Shown here: one piece after another, positions 39,651 through 49,215 of the stretch
Layout of the letters: each line of letters begins with the position of its first letter
Numbering within the stretch: the stretch's first letter is position 1
Source of the DNA: a bacterium
GTDB lineage: Bacteria; Joyebacterota; Joyebacteria; Joyebacterales; Joyebacteraceae
Direction of reading: 5' to 3'
NCBI GenBank assembly: GCA_025774935.1
Contig: JALGZK010000002.1
Span: forward strand, 248,001-312,000
Length of the DNA stretch: 64,000 bases
The notes under the pieces: model-generated
Database searches by the model: none
Told to the model about the DNA's origin: nothing
What the model saw: the letters and a program-made list of their open reading frames with translations, nothing else
Translations under genes and position numbers: made by a program

Positions 39651-41444
39651 ATGGCTGAAGCGAACGTCCAGGGAACCATCAGAAAGGTGTCGGGGCCGCT
39701 CGTCGTGGCCGACGGGATGCGCGAGGCGCGGATGTTCGACGTCGTCCTCGTCAGCGACAAGAAGCTCATCGGCGAGATTATCGAGGTCAAGGGCGACCTC
39801 GCGTCGATCCAGGTATACGAGGAGACCGGCGGGCTGGGACCGGATGAACCGGTGGTGTCGTTGGGTGAGCCGCTCTCCGTGGAGCTGGGGCCGGGCCTCA
39901 TCGAGTCGATCTACGACGGCATCCAGCGGCCGCTCGACGCGATCAGGGATCAGGTGGGCGACCGCATCACGCGCGGGATCCACGTCCCCGGTCTCAATCG
40001 CGAGAAGAAGTGGGACTTCGTCGCGACGGCGAAGGTCGGCGATGAAGTTGTCGGCGGCGATATCCTCGGGACCGTCAACGAGACGAAGCTCGTCGAGCAC
40101 CGTATCCTCGTCCCGCCGGGAGTCTCGGGCAAGATCACGAAGCTCGCGAGCGGGTCGTTCACGGTCGAGGACACGATCGGAGAGCTCGACACGGGCGCCG
40201 GCAAGCAGGATCTCATGCTCATGCACAGGTGGCCCGTGCGCCTTGCGCGGCCGTACAAGGAGCGGCTGACGCCGGAGGAGCCGCTCGTCACCGGCCAGCG
40301 CGTCATCGACGCGTTCTTCCCGATCGGCAAGGGGGGCACTGCGTGCGTGCCGGGCCCGTTCGGAGCCGGCAAGACCGTCATCCAGCATCAGCTCGCGAAG
40401 TGGGCCGACGCCGAGATCGTCATCTTCATCGGCTGCGGCGAGCGCGGGAACGAGATGACCGACGTGCTCATGGAGTTCCCGGAGCTCACCGACCCTCGTT
40501 CGGGCGAGCCCCTCATGAAGCGGACCGTGCTCGTCGCGAACACGTCGAACATGCCGGTCGCGGCGCGTGAGGCGTCGATCTACACCGGCATCACGATCGC
40601 CGAGTACTTCCGCGACATGGGTTACTCCGTGGCGCTCATGGCCGACTCGACGTCGAGGTGGGCCGAGGCGCTCCGCGAGATGTCCGGACGCCTCGAGGAG
40701 ATGCCCGGCGAGGAAGGCTACCCCGCGTACCTTCCCGCGCGCGCCGCGCAGTTCTACGAGCGCGCCGGTCGCGTCGTCTGCATGGGAAGGGAGGACAGAA
40801 TCGGTGCCCTCTCCGCAGTCGGCGCCGTGTCGCCGCCCGGCGGCGACCTCTCCGACCCGGTCGTTCAGGCGACGCTCAAGGTCGTGAAGGTCTTCTGGTC
40901 GCTCGAGGACTGGCTCGCGTACGAGCGGCACTTCCCGGCGATCAACTGGCTCACGAGCTACTCGCTCTACCACGAGAGCCTCGAGGGCTACTTCCGGACG
41001 GAGGTCTCCGAGGAATGGGAGACCATGCGCTCCGAGGCGATGAAGACCCTCCAGCAGGAAGCGGAGCTCAAGGAAATCGCGCGCCTCGTCGGCGTCGACG
41101 CGCTCTCGAACCGCGACCGCCTCATCCTGGGAACCGCGAAGGCGCTCCGCGAGGACTTCCTGCACCAGAACGCGTTCGACGACGTCGACACGTACACGTC
41201 GTTCCCGAAGCAGTTCGCGATGCTCAAGAACATCATGTCGTTCAACCGGTACGCGAACGACGCCATCTCGCAGGGCATCCAGGCGGAGGAGCTGTTCGCG
41301 CTCCCCGTCAACGAGGAGATCTCGCGCTCGCGCTACGTCCCCGAGGCGGAGCTGAACCAGCTCGAGGCGATCGGCGGGCGAATCGAGAGCGAGATTCGCG
41401 GGCTCGTCGAACAGAAGGTGGGCGCGGAGGAAGGGATCGAGTAG
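39651..41444 (+). CDS. ntpA: V-type ATPase catalytic subunit A
   Basis: 597 residues from the ATG at 39651, chosen because AGGAG is seven bases upstream (the track ATG at 39645 is too close to it). P-loop GPFGAGKTV at about 235-243 and the bulge domain between about 115 and 185 that separates V/A-type A subunits from F-type beta. [19 protein letters not shown] and [17 protein letters not shown] are typical. It hydrolyses or makes ATP in the V1 head. Confidence 0.96.
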   Translation: MAEANVQGTIRKVSGPLVVADGMREARMFDVVLVSDKKLIGEIIEVKGDLASIQVYEETGGLGPDEPVVSLGEPLSVELGPGLIESIYDGIQRPLDAIRDQVGDRITRGIHVPGLNREKKWDFVATAKVGDEVVGGDILGTVNETKLVEHRILVPPGVSGKITKLASGSFTVEDTIGELDTGAGKQDLMLMHRWPVRLARPYKERLTPEEPLVTGQRVIDAFFPIGKGGTACVPGPFGAGKTVIQHQLAKWADAEIVIFIGCGERGNEMTDVLMEFPELTDPRSGEPLMKRTVLVANTSNMPVAAREASIYTGITIAEYFRDMGYSVALMADSTSRWAEALREMSGRLEEMPGEEGYPAYLPARAAQFYERAGRVVCMGREDRIGALSAVGAVSPPGGDLSDPVVQATLKVVKVFWSLEDWLAYERHFPAINWLTSYSLYHESLEGYFRTEVSEEWETMRSEAMKTLQQEAELKEIARLVGVDALSNRDRLILGTAKALREDFLHQNAFDDVDTYTSFPKQFAMLKNIMSFNRYANDAISQGIQAEELFALPVNEEISRSRYVPEAELNQLEAIGGRIESEIRGLVEQKVGAEEGIE

Positions 41445-41534
41445 AACGCGCGGCCTCGGACCGGCCGCGGCGGAGACAGGCAACCATCCGATGACACGGG
41501 AGTTCGAACCGAGCGCATCACGGGGGAAGATGTC

Positions 41535-42932
41535 ATGGTGAAGGAGTACAGGACCGTCCAGGAGATCGCGGGACCGCTCATCCTGGTCGGCGGCGTGTCG
41601 GGAGTGAAGTACGAGGAGCTCGTCGAAGTCGAGCTGCCGACCGGTGAGGTGAGGCAGGGGAGGGTGCTCGAGGTCAACGAGGACACGGCGCTCGTGCAGC
41701 TCTTCGAGGGCGCGTCCGGCGTGTCGGTCGACAGCGCTCGGATCCGGTTCCTGGGGCGCGGGCTCGAGCTCGGGCTCTCGCGCGACATGCTGGGCCGCGT
41801 CTTCGACGGCCTCGGCCGGCCGAAGGACGGGGGTCCGCAGATTATCCCGGAGCTCAAGCGGGACGTCGCGGGCGCTCCGATAAACCCGACGGCGCGCGAC
41901 TACCCGAACGAGTTCATTCAGACGGGGGTCTCGTCGATCGACGGGCTGAACACCCTCGTCCGCGGACAGAAGCTCCCGATCTTCAGCGGCTTCGGTCTTC
42001 CTCACGCGGAGCTCGCCGCGCAGATCGCGCGGCAGGCGGCCGTCCTCGGGGCCGAGGGTGAGTTCGCCGTCGTCTTCGCGGCGATGGGCATCACGTTCGA
42101 GGAGGCGGAGTACTTCATCTCCGACTTCCGCCGTACCGGCGCGATCGACCGCGCTGTGCTGTTCGTCAACCTCGCGAACGACCCGGCGATCGAGAGGATC
42201 GCGACGCCGAGGATGGCGCTCACGGCGGCCGAGTACCTCGCGTACGACGTCGGGATGCACGTCCTGGTCATTCTCACGGACATGACGAACTACTGTGAGG
42301 CGCTCCGTGAGATCTCGGCGGCGCGGAAAGAGGTCCCCGGCAGGCGCGGCTATCCCGGTTATCTCTATACGGACCTCTCGACCATCTACGAGCGCGCGGG
42401 GCGCATCATCGGGCGGGACGGCTCGATCACGCAGATCCCCGTGGTCTCCATGCCTGAGGACGACAAGACGCACCCGATCCCGGACCTCACCGGCTACATC
42501 ACCGAGGGCCAGATCATCCTCGACCGGAGCCTGCACCGGAAAGGCATCTACCCGCCGGTCAACGTGCTGCCGTCCCTGTCGCGTCTCCGCGACAAGGGAA
42601 TCGGCGAGGGGAGGACGCGCGAGGATCACGCGAGCCTCGCAAACCAGCTCTTCGCCGCGTACGCGCGCGGCAAGGAGGCGCAGGAGCTCGCGGTCATCCT
42701 CGGTGAAGCCGCGCTCTCTCCTGAGGACAAGGCGTTCTTCAAGTTCGCCGACGCGTTCGAGGATCGCTACGTGCGACAGTCGATCGATGAGAACCGCACG
42801 ATCGAGGAGACGCTCACGCTCGGGTGGGAGCTTCTCGAGATCCTGCCACTGTCGGAGCTCAAGCGTGTGAAGCCCGCGCAGATTGAGAAGTACCTGAAGA
42901 CGAAGACGCCGGCCGGGACTGCGGCGGAGTAG
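41535..42932 (+). CDS. ntpB: V-type ATPase regulatory subunit B
   Basis: 465 residues. It lacks a P-loop and has the non-catalytic B signature: [18 protein letters not shown] in place of the P-loop, [20 protein letters not shown] and [20 protein letters not shown]. With subunit A it forms the hexameric head. It follows ntpA after 90 bp. Confidence 0.96.
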   Translation: MVKEYRTVQEIAGPLILVGGVSGVKYEELVEVELPTGEVRQGRVLEVNEDTALVQLFEGASGVSVDSARIRFLGRGLELGLSRDMLGRVFDGLGRPKDGGPQIIPELKRDVAGAPINPTARDYPNEFIQTGVSSIDGLNTLVRGQKLPIFSGFGLPHAELAAQIARQAAVLGAEGEFAVVFAAMGITFEEAEYFISDFRRTGAIDRAVLFVNLANDPAIERIATPRMALTAAEYLAYDVGMHVLVILTDMTNYCEALREISAARKEVPGRRGYPGYLYTDLSTIYERAGRIIGRDGSITQIPVVSMPEDDKTHPIPDLTGYITEGQIILDRSLHRKGIYPPVNVLPSLSRLRDKGIGEGRTREDHASLANQLFAAYARGKEAQELAVILGEAALSPEDKAFFKFADAFEDRYVRQSIDENRTIEETLTLGWELLEILPLSELKRVKPAQIEKYLKTKTPAGTAAE

Positions 42933-42971
42933 GACCGGGTCGCCCCTGGAGCGGGGCGCGAGAGAGAACGC

Positions 42972-43595
42972 ATGCGGATTCGAGCGAACCCGAACAGAAT
43001 GCAGCTCCTGAGGCTCAAGCGACGCCTCGTCCTCGCGAAGCGCGGACACAAGCTTCTCAAGGACAAGCAGGAAGAGCTGATGCGCCGCTTCCTCGGGATG
43101 GTGCACCAGGCGAGGGCGCTCAGAGAGACGGTCGAGGCCGAACTCGCGCAGGCGTACCGCGCGTTCATCTCCGCGAGGTTCGAGATGGACGCCCCGGCGA
43201 TGGAGGCCGCACTCGCGTCGTCACGCCGCCTCGTCGAGCTGCACGCGGACCGCGAGCAGGTGATGAACCTGAAGGTCCCGAAGTTCACCGTCGAGTTCCC
43301 CGCGGGAGCGGAGTTCGGCTACGGATACCTCGAGACGACCGCGGAGCTCGACCGGGCGCTCGAGCTGTACGCGGCGATCATCCCGCACCTCCTCAAGGTC
43401 GCCGAGATGGAGAAGAGCCTGCAGCTCATCGCGGCGGAGCTCGAGAAGACCAGGCGGCGCGTGAACGCCCTGGAGCACATCCTCGTCCCGAGCCTCGAGG
43501 AGACGATCCGGTTCATCTCGGACCGCCTCGGCGAGCTCGAGCGCGAGACGGCGACGCGGTTGATGAAGGTGAAGGAGATTGTGAGGGAGCACTAG
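42972..43595 (+). CDS. ntpD: V-type ATPase subunit D (central stalk)
   Basis: 207 residues. Long N- and C-terminal helices form the rotating coiled coil; the start NPNRMQLLRLKRRLVLAKRG and the later KTRRRVNALEHILVPSLEET are family signatures. It turns within the A3B3 head with subunit F. Last gene of the operon, followed by a terminator hairpin. Confidence 0.93.
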   Translation: MRIRANPNRMQLLRLKRRLVLAKRGHKLLKDKQEELMRRFLGMVHQARALRETVEAELAQAYRAFISARFEMDAPAMEAALASSRRLVELHADREQVMNLKVPKFTVEFPAGAEFGYGYLETTAELDRALELYAAIIPHLLKVAEMEKSLQLIAAELEKTRRRVNALEHILVPSLEETIRFISDRLGELERETATRLMKVKEIVREH

Positions 43596-43628
43596 GCGTG
43601 TGCCTAGCTCCAGCGAGTGTACCGTGAG

Positions 43629-43659
43629 ACGGGGCCCGGACGGGGGCCCCGTTCCTCTT
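43629..43659 (+). terminator. Terminator of the V-ATPase operon
   Basis: ACGGGGCCC and GGGCCCCGT form a 9-bp stem with a 6-nt loop, followed by TCCTCTT, 33 bp after the ntpD stop. Confidence 0.7.
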
Positions 43660-43744
43660 GGGCACCAGCGGGTCGTCACGTTGATGGTGCACGCGAGCGG
43701 CGCCGGGTGGTATCCTCTGGCGGATCCGAGCCAATGGGAGGCGC

Positions 43745-45658
43745 ATGGCACCACGAGGGAAGCGCTCTGGGAACAGGGCGAAGAAGCGGGCGAGAAAGCG
43801 AACGGCTGACCGCGCCTCGGCGAGCGGACGACGGAGCTCCCTCAGCTCCACCGCTTGGGTCTGGATTGTCCTCGCCGCGATCCTCATCTTGGGCGGCGTC
43901 ACGCGCGGCGTCTATCTGAACGAGATCGCGCACGCGCCCGACTTCACGAACCCCCTCGCGGACGCACGCTTCAACGACTACTGGGCACGCGGACTCGCGT
44001 TCGGAGATTGGGCCTTTCCCGACGACCTCGATGACCCCCAACTCAGAACGACGCCCTACTTCAGGGCGCCCGGATACCCGTACTTCCTCGGGTTCGTCTA
44101 TGGTGTGACGGGGCCGGGTCACGTCGGCCCGCGCGTCGTCCAGATGATCCTCGGCCTCGCGAGCGCGCTCCTCGCGTTCCTTCTCGCCCGGCGGTGGTTC
44201 GGGACCGGGATCGGGCTCGTGCTCGCCGGGCTGATGTCGTTCTACTGGATCTTCATCTACTTCGAGGGAGAATTCCACGCGCCGCCGGTTCTCATACCGC
44301 TTCTCCTCCTTCTGACGATCCTCCTCGCGCAGTGGACCGAGAAGGCGACACTGTGGTCGGGACTCGCAGCCGGCGTGTGTCTCGGGGTCGCCGCGCTCCT
44401 CCGTCAGAACGTGCTTCTGTTCCTCCCGGCCGTCGCAGTCTGGTCGGTCTGGCTCGGGCGCCGCGGAAGGAGAAAGCGATCGCTTCTCCTCGGATTCGCG
44501 GGCCTGGTCCTCGGGACGATCGTCGCCGTGATGCCGGCGACGGTGCGGAACCACGTCGTCGCTCGCGAGTTCGTCCCGATCACGACGGGCGCCGGGGCGA
44601 ACCTGCTCATGGGCAACAACGAAGCCGCCACCGGGTTCGTGGCGGGCGAGGTCCCCGGGTACGGCAAGTTCAAAACTGCGTACGACTATCCCGGCATCGT
44701 CGCGAGGCTCGAGGAGAGACTGGGGCGGGAGCTCACTTACTCGGAGGCATCCTCGTATCTGACGGACGAAGCGGTCGGGTTCATCCGCGAGAACCCGGGG
44801 AAGGCGCTCAGGCTGACAGGAAGGAAGGTCCTCCTCTTCTGGGGCCCGTGGGAGGTCCCCCACAGCAAGATGGTCCAGGAGGCCCGGGACGCCTCCGGCG
44901 TCCTCGCGAGGATCCCCGGGAACTTCCCCCTTGTGGTGGCGCTGTTCGCAGCGGGCGTGCTCCTGGCTTTCTGGGACGCGCGGGCGAGACGGGCTGCGGC
45001 GCGTGCCGAGAGGGCGAGTCTTGAGGCCCGATGGGAGGTCTCGGTCCTCGTTCTGCTCTTCGTCCTCGCCTGGTTCGTCTCGATCGTCCCGTTCTTCGTC
45101 ACCGCGCGGTATCGGGTACCGGTGATTCCGTTTCTCCTCGTGTTCGCCGCCTACGCGCTCGTCCGCATCGGCGAGTTCGCCGCTGCCCGCGACTGGAGGA
45201 GCGCCGGTGTCTGGGTGTTGGTCGCAGTCGCGGTCTACGTGCCGGCATCGATCAACTTCGTTCAGTTCGAAGCCGATCCCGCCAAGTGGCACTACGATCG
45301 CGGGTTCGCGCACTCGCGCGCGGGCGAGCTGGACCGGGCCGTCGCGGAGTTCGAGAGTGCGCTCCGAATCAACCCCGAGCACTGGCAGGCGCGCGCAGAC
45401 CTCGGGGTGACCTTCCTCATGCAGGGGAGGACCGACCAGGGGATCGCGCACCTGGCCGAGGCGCTTCGCCTGAACCCCGACTATGCCTTCGGCCATCACA
45501 GCCTCGCTCTCGCGTACGCGAACACGGGCAGGTTCGATGAGAGCATTCATCATCTGAACGAGACGCTGAGGCTCGATCCCGGCTTCCGCGGCGCCAGGGA
45601 GGAGCTGGCGATGGTCATCGAGGCCCGGGACCGGCAGCGAGCAGGAGGAGTTCCGTAG
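43745..45658 (+). CDS. PMT/ArnT-like membrane glycosyltransferase with C-terminal TPR repeats
   Basis: 637 residues. A basic N-terminal tail (1-35) leads into about ten membrane helices. The first large loop has FNDYWARGLAFGDWAFPDD, the acidic pattern of GT39/GT83-type lipid-linked sugar transferases. After the last helix (about residue 510) there are three TPR units (WHYDRGFAHSRAGELDRAV, HWQARADLGVTFLMQGR, AFGHHSLALAYANTGRFDE). Such proteins transfer a sugar from a polyprenyl carrier on the outer face of the membrane; the acceptor is unknown. Stand-alone gene between two terminators. Confidence 0.78.
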   Translation: MAPRGKRSGNRAKKRARKRTADRASASGRRSSLSSTAWVWIVLAAILILGGVTRGVYLNEIAHAPDFTNPLADARFNDYWARGLAFGDWAFPDDLDDPQLRTTPYFRAPGYPYFLGFVYGVTGPGHVGPRVVQMILGLASALLAFLLARRWFGTGIGLVLAGLMSFYWIFIYFEGEFHAPPVLIPLLLLLTILLAQWTEKATLWSGLAAGVCLGVAALLRQNVLLFLPAVAVWSVWLGRRGRRKRSLLLGFAGLVLGTIVAVMPATVRNHVVAREFVPITTGAGANLLMGNNEAATGFVAGEVPGYGKFKTAYDYPGIVARLEERLGRELTYSEASSYLTDEAVGFIRENPGKALRLTGRKVLLFWGPWEVPHSKMVQEARDASGVLARIPGNFPLVVALFAAGVLLAFWDARARRAAARAERASLEARWEVSVLVLLFVLAWFVSIVPFFVTARYRVPVIPFLLVFAAYALVRIGEFAAARDWRSAGVWVLVAVAVYVPASINFVQFEADPAKWHYDRGFAHSRAGELDRAVAEFESALRINPEHWQARADLGVTFLMQGRTDQGIAHLAEALRLNPDYAFGHHSLALAYANTGRFDESIHHLNETLRLDPGFRGAREELAMVIEARDRQRAGGVP

Positions 45659-45710
45659 ACGACTCCCGGGACGCTCCCGCCCGGAACCAAGATCAACCGC
45701 ACGCGGACTC

Positions 45711-45732
45711 GGGCCCCACGGGGCCCCGTTCT
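45711..45732 (+). terminator. Short hairpin after the glycosyltransferase gene
   Basis: GGGCCCC and GGGGCCC pair with a minimal loop and are followed by cgttct. A weak terminator candidate. Confidence 0.4.
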
Positions 45733-45765
45733 CGCACCGCGGGGGAACACCTCGGCTGATTGTCC

Positions 45766-45794
45766 TTCAGAAACCGTCCCAGAGGGTGTATAAT
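45766..45794 (+). promoter_or_regulatory. Promoter of the secreted subtilisin gene
   Basis: TTCAGA, a 17-bp spacer and a perfect TATAAT lie about 110 bp upstream of the ATG. Confidence 0.62.
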
Positions 45795-45902
45795 GGGGTC
45801 GGTTCAGACCATTCCTTATGTAGACGCAGGTTCTCGACCCGAGCTTTCGAACGGAGCGATCCGGGCGGAGATTGATGCCCTCGCTCCAGAAGGAGGAGAG
45901 TC

Positions 45903-48900
45903 ATGCAGTGCCGTGTCAGCCGGGCCTCGGCGATGGTGCTCGCCCTGCTCCTCGTCGGCTCTCTTTCGGCGGCGGCCGGGGCCGCGCCGCCGGGGCAGTA
46001 TCCGTGCGAGCAGGACCTGATCGAGGTGATGTTCGAACGGGATTCCGAGGTGCGGCTCCGGGAGCACGGTCTGGTTGATCGCGCGACGGACGCCTTGGCC
46101 GGGATCAATGAAGCCCTCGAGCCGCTCGCCTGGCACGAGTGGCGCAGGGCCATCGACGTGCCCGAGAGCCGCCTTGACGAGCTGCACGAAGAGGGGGAGG
46201 CGAATACGCGCAAGTGGCTCTACAACATGAACAACATCTACCGGCTCCGCATCCCGCCCGGCGAGGACGTCTGGCAGGTGAGCCGTGAGCTGGAGACCCT
46301 CCCGGGCGTCCACATGGCCTACCCGGTCCCGCTTCCCACGCCGCCGCCCCTGCCGGACGACTACGAGTGGCAGCAGGGGTACCTCGATCCGTCGAGCGAC
46401 GTCCCGAGCGGCGTCAATGCGGAGTACTCGTGGACCCTCAACGGGGGGGACGGCACCGGGGTCACCGTCTGCGACATCGAGTATGACTGGAACTACGACC
46501 ACGGCGACCTCACGAAAGCCGTGGGCTCGCAGATCATGTCGGACACGTCGGACCCCTTCAATGACCAGGAGCACGGGACGGCCGTGATCGGGGTCATGGT
46601 CTCCGACGACAACGGGTGGGGCACGACGGGAATCTGCAAGAGCGCGGGGCTTCTGACCGCCGGAACTTACTACGGCACGCCGACGCCCGAGTGGAACGTC
46701 GCCGGCGCGATCGCGGCCGCGACCGACACGCTCGAGGCTGGCGACGTGATCGTCCTCGAGCAGCAGTGGGACTACTACGGTGGAGGCACCTACATCCCGA
46801 TCGAGTGGTGGGGCGCGACTTATCCTGTGAGCCAGGGGTACAGCTCTGTCTACATCGCGATCGAGAACGCGGTCGCTGTCGGGATCCACGTCGTGGAGGC
46901 CGGTGGAAACGGCGGAGTCGACACCGGCGCCCTCACCTGGTACGGGGACTCCGGCGCGATCATCGTGGGCGCTGGCGGCGCCAGTATCGGCCCGAACGCC
47001 GATCTCCAGCGGCTCTCCTTCTCGAGCTACGGCGGCCGCTTCAATCTCCAGGGCTGGGGCGAGAACGTCGTGACGACCGGCTACAACGATCTCTACGACG
47101 ACGAAGGCGAGAACTACTACTACACTGCCATCTTCAGCGGGACGTCGAGCGCGACGCCGGTGGTCGCGGGCGCGGTGGCCTGTTGCGTCGGATACTGGAA
47201 GGGACTCGGCTGGGACGCGAGCCTTCTGACCCCGTCCCACCTCCGCTCGATTCTGACGTGGACCGGAACTCCACAGAACTGGTCGGTCACAGGTCAGATC
47301 GGTCCGCGCCCGAACGTGCGCGCTGCGGACTCGCTTCTCGTTCAGGAGGAGGTCGAGTGGGCCGACGCGAGCGCGGCCCCGCACTCGAACGAAGGGGGAG
47401 GCAGCGGCGGGATCGCGTGGGGCGACTACGACGGCGACGGCGACCAGGACATCTACGTTTCGAGCTACTGGAACCCGAACAAGCTGTACAGGAACGATGG
47501 GTTCGGGAACTTCGCCGACGTGACGGCGAGCCCTCTCGACGACGCGTCCGGGAACACCGTCTCTGCCTGGGGCGACTACGACAACGACGGCGACCTGGAC
47601 TTGTACCTCGGGTGCGACGGGTACGCGAACAAGCTGCTCCGGAACGACGGGACCGGCGGGTTTACCGACGTCACAAGCGGTCCTCTAGGCGACATACAGG
47701 GCGCGTCCTCGCTCGCCTGGGTCGACTACGACAACGACGGGAACGTCGATCTCTACATCGGCAACTACGACAGCGGGAATGTCCTTCTCAAGAACAACGG
47801 GGACGGCACCTTCTCGGATGCGACCACAGGCGGACTCGGAGACGCGACGGGTGATGGCGCCGTTGTGTGGGGCGACTACGACAGCGACGGTGACCAGGAT
47901 CTCTACCTCGCGAACGGATGGGCGGCGAACAAGCTCTTCCGGAACGACGGAGCGGGTAGCTTCACAGACGTCACGACGGGCCCCCTCGGCGACACCGGCT
48001 ACGGCATCGCCGCGGCCTGGGGCGACTACGACAACGACGAAGACCTCGATCTCTTCATCGTCAATAACGGAGAGAACGACGTCCTGCTCAGGAACGACGG
48101 GGGGACGACGTTCACCGACGTAACGAGCGGACCTCTCGTGGGACGCGGGTACGAGTTCGGGTGCACGTGGGGCGACTACGACAACGACGGCGACCTCGAC
48201 CTGTACATATCGATGGGCTACTGCTGCAACCAGCTCCTCCGGAACGACGGCGGCGACACCTTCGTCGACCGCACGACCGGGCCCCTAGGAGACTGGCAGG
48301 AGTACAGCCTCGGAACGGGGTTCGCCGACTACGACTCCGATGGGGACGTCGACCTATACGTTGGGAACCAAGGCACGTGGGATCTGAGCAGGCTGTTCCG
48401 GAACGAGATCGGGAGCTCGAACAACTGGATCCACGTGACCCTCGAGGGAACCGAGTCGAATCGTGCGGCGATCGGTGCACGAGTGCGAGTGGTCACGGGA
48501 CGGGGGTCGCAGATCCGGGAGGTGTCCGGCGGGTCAGGGTTCCGGTCGCAGGATTCGATGACGGCCGAGTTCGGACTCGGGTCGCAGACGGTCGTCGACA
48601 GCATCATCGTGAACTGGCCGTCCGGGAACACGGATGTCGTGACGACGCTGGTCGCGAACCAGTTCGTAATCCTGACGGAGACCGGGACGTCGGTCTCGGG
48701 GGGCGAACCACTCTCATTCAGGCTCCTCCCGAACACACCCAACCCGTTCTCGGAGAGCACTCTCATCCGGTACGATCTTCCGCAGTCGGCGGAGGTCACG
48801 CTCGCAATCTACGACCTTTCGGGCCGTAGGGTACGGACGCTCCTTTCGTCCGCGGTCCGTGCGCCTGGCGGGCATGAAGCTCGCTGGGGCGGGCGCGACG

Positions 48901-48992
48901 ACACCGGGAGCGCGGTGGCGTCGGGCGTCTATTTCGTGAAGCTCGAGGCGGGCGCCGATGTCGAACGCAGGCGCCTGGTCTTCCTGAAGTAG
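45903..48992 (+). CDS. Secreted subtilisin-like (S8) protease with VCBS repeats, UnbV domain and FlgD-like sorting domain
   Basis: 1029 residues with a signal peptide (1-28, cut after AAAGA-type residues). The S8 domain shows the triad Asp191 (VTVCDIEYD), His224 (EHGTAVIGV) and Ser415 (GTSSATPVVAG). The Asp motif is unusual: DIEYDW replaces the common DTGVD. Residues about 502-822 hold seven calcium-binding VCBS/FG-GAP repeats (WGDYDNDGDLDLY), then an ASPIC/UnbV domain (about 840-925) and a C-terminal FlgD-like Ig domain with TPNPFSEST ending in VFLK. The last is the type-A T9SS-like sorting signal of FCB bacteria. AAGGAGGAG lies seven bases before the ATG. Probably a cell-surface or secreted protease. 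Confidence 0.9.
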   Translation: MQCRVSRASAMVLALLLVGSLSAAAGAAPPGQYPCEQDLIEVMFERDSEVRLREHGLVDRATDALAGINEALEPLAWHEWRRAIDVPESRLDELHEEGEANTRKWLYNMNNIYRLRIPPGEDVWQVSRELETLPGVHMAYPVPLPTPPPLPDDYEWQQGYLDPSSDVPSGVNAEYSWTLNGGDGTGVTVCDIEYDWNYDHGDLTKAVGSQIMSDTSDPFNDQEHGTAVIGVMVSDDNGWGTTGICKSAGLLTAGTYYGTPTPEWNVAGAIAAATDTLEAGDVIVLEQQWDYYGGGTYIPIEWWGATYPVSQGYSSVYIAIENAVAVGIHVVEAGGNGGVDTGALTWYGDSGAIIVGAGGASIGPNADLQRLSFSSYGGRFNLQGWGENVVTTGYNDLYDDEGENYYYTAIFSGTSSATPVVAGAVACCVGYWKGLGWDASLLTPSHLRSILTWTGTPQNWSVTGQIGPRPNVRAADSLLVQEEVEWADASAAPHSNEGGGSGGIAWGDYDGDGDQDIYVSSYWNPNKLYRNDGFGNFADVTASPLDDASGNTVSAWGDYDNDGDLDLYLGCDGYANKLLRNDGTGGFTDVTSGPLGDIQGASSLAWVDYDNDGNVDLYIGNYDSGNVLLKNNGDGTFSDATTGGLGDATGDGAVVWGDYDSDGDQDLYLANGWAANKLFRNDGAGSFTDVTTGPLGDTGYGIAAAWGDYDNDEDLDLFIVNNGENDVLLRNDGGTTFTDVTSGPLVGRGYEFGCTWGDYDNDGDLDLYISMGYCCNQLLRNDGGDTFVDRTTGPLGDWQEYSLGTGFADYDSDGDVDLYVGNQGTWDLSRLFRNEIGSSNNWIHVTLEGTESNRAAIGARVRVVTGRGSQIREVSGGSGFRSQDSMTAEFGLGSQTVVDSIIVNWPSGNTDVVTTLVANQFVILTETGTSVSGGEPLSFRLLPNTPNPFSESTLIRYDLPQSAEVTLAIYDLSGRRVRTLLSSAVRAPGGHEARWGGRDDTGSAVASGVYFVKLEAGADVERRRLVFLK
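47407..48370 (+). repeat. Seven tandem VCBS/FG-GAP coding repeats
   Basis: Repeats of about 150 bp, each encoding a variant of WGDYDxDGDxDLY, sit inside the S8 protease gene. Each Asp-rich loop is a likely Ca2+ site of a beta-propeller blade. They are coding repeats, not CRISPR. Confidence 0.85.
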
Positions 48993-49044
48993 ATGGTCTG
49001 GCTGGACGCCCTCCGTGCCGGCCTATCCCACGCCATCAACGCCG

Positions 49045-49078
49045 ACTCCCGCGGCAGCTGCCGCGGGAGTCCTTCTTT
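49045..49078 (+). terminator. Terminator of the subtilisin gene
   Basis: ACTCCCGCGGCAG-CTGCCGCGGGAGT is a perfect 26-nt palindrome followed by CCTTCTTT. Confidence 0.8.
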
Positions 49079-49215
49079 GACGGGTGCCTCGCCCGCTCCG
49101 GCCGGTCACCTCAGCCGTCGCCTCAGTCGCCCGCTCCGCGGGCAGGAGGTGAGGGAGTGTGGTGTCGGGATGGATGACCCGCCGGCTCATCCTGTCCCAA
49201 CTGGGAGGGTAAGTG

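Noticed and set aside
39264-43106. 1280-codon minus-strand ORF opposite the V-ATPase genes
   Set aside because: Antisense of five well-recognised V-ATPase genes; codon bias makes the opposite frame open. No domain.
43676-45553. 625-codon minus-strand ORF opposite the glycosyltransferase gene
   Set aside because: Shadow; the plus strand encodes clear membrane helices and TPRs.
47407-48370. CRISPR-like periodic repeats
   Set aside because: About 150-bp in-frame VCBS coding repeats, not short identical repeats with spacers. No cas genes.
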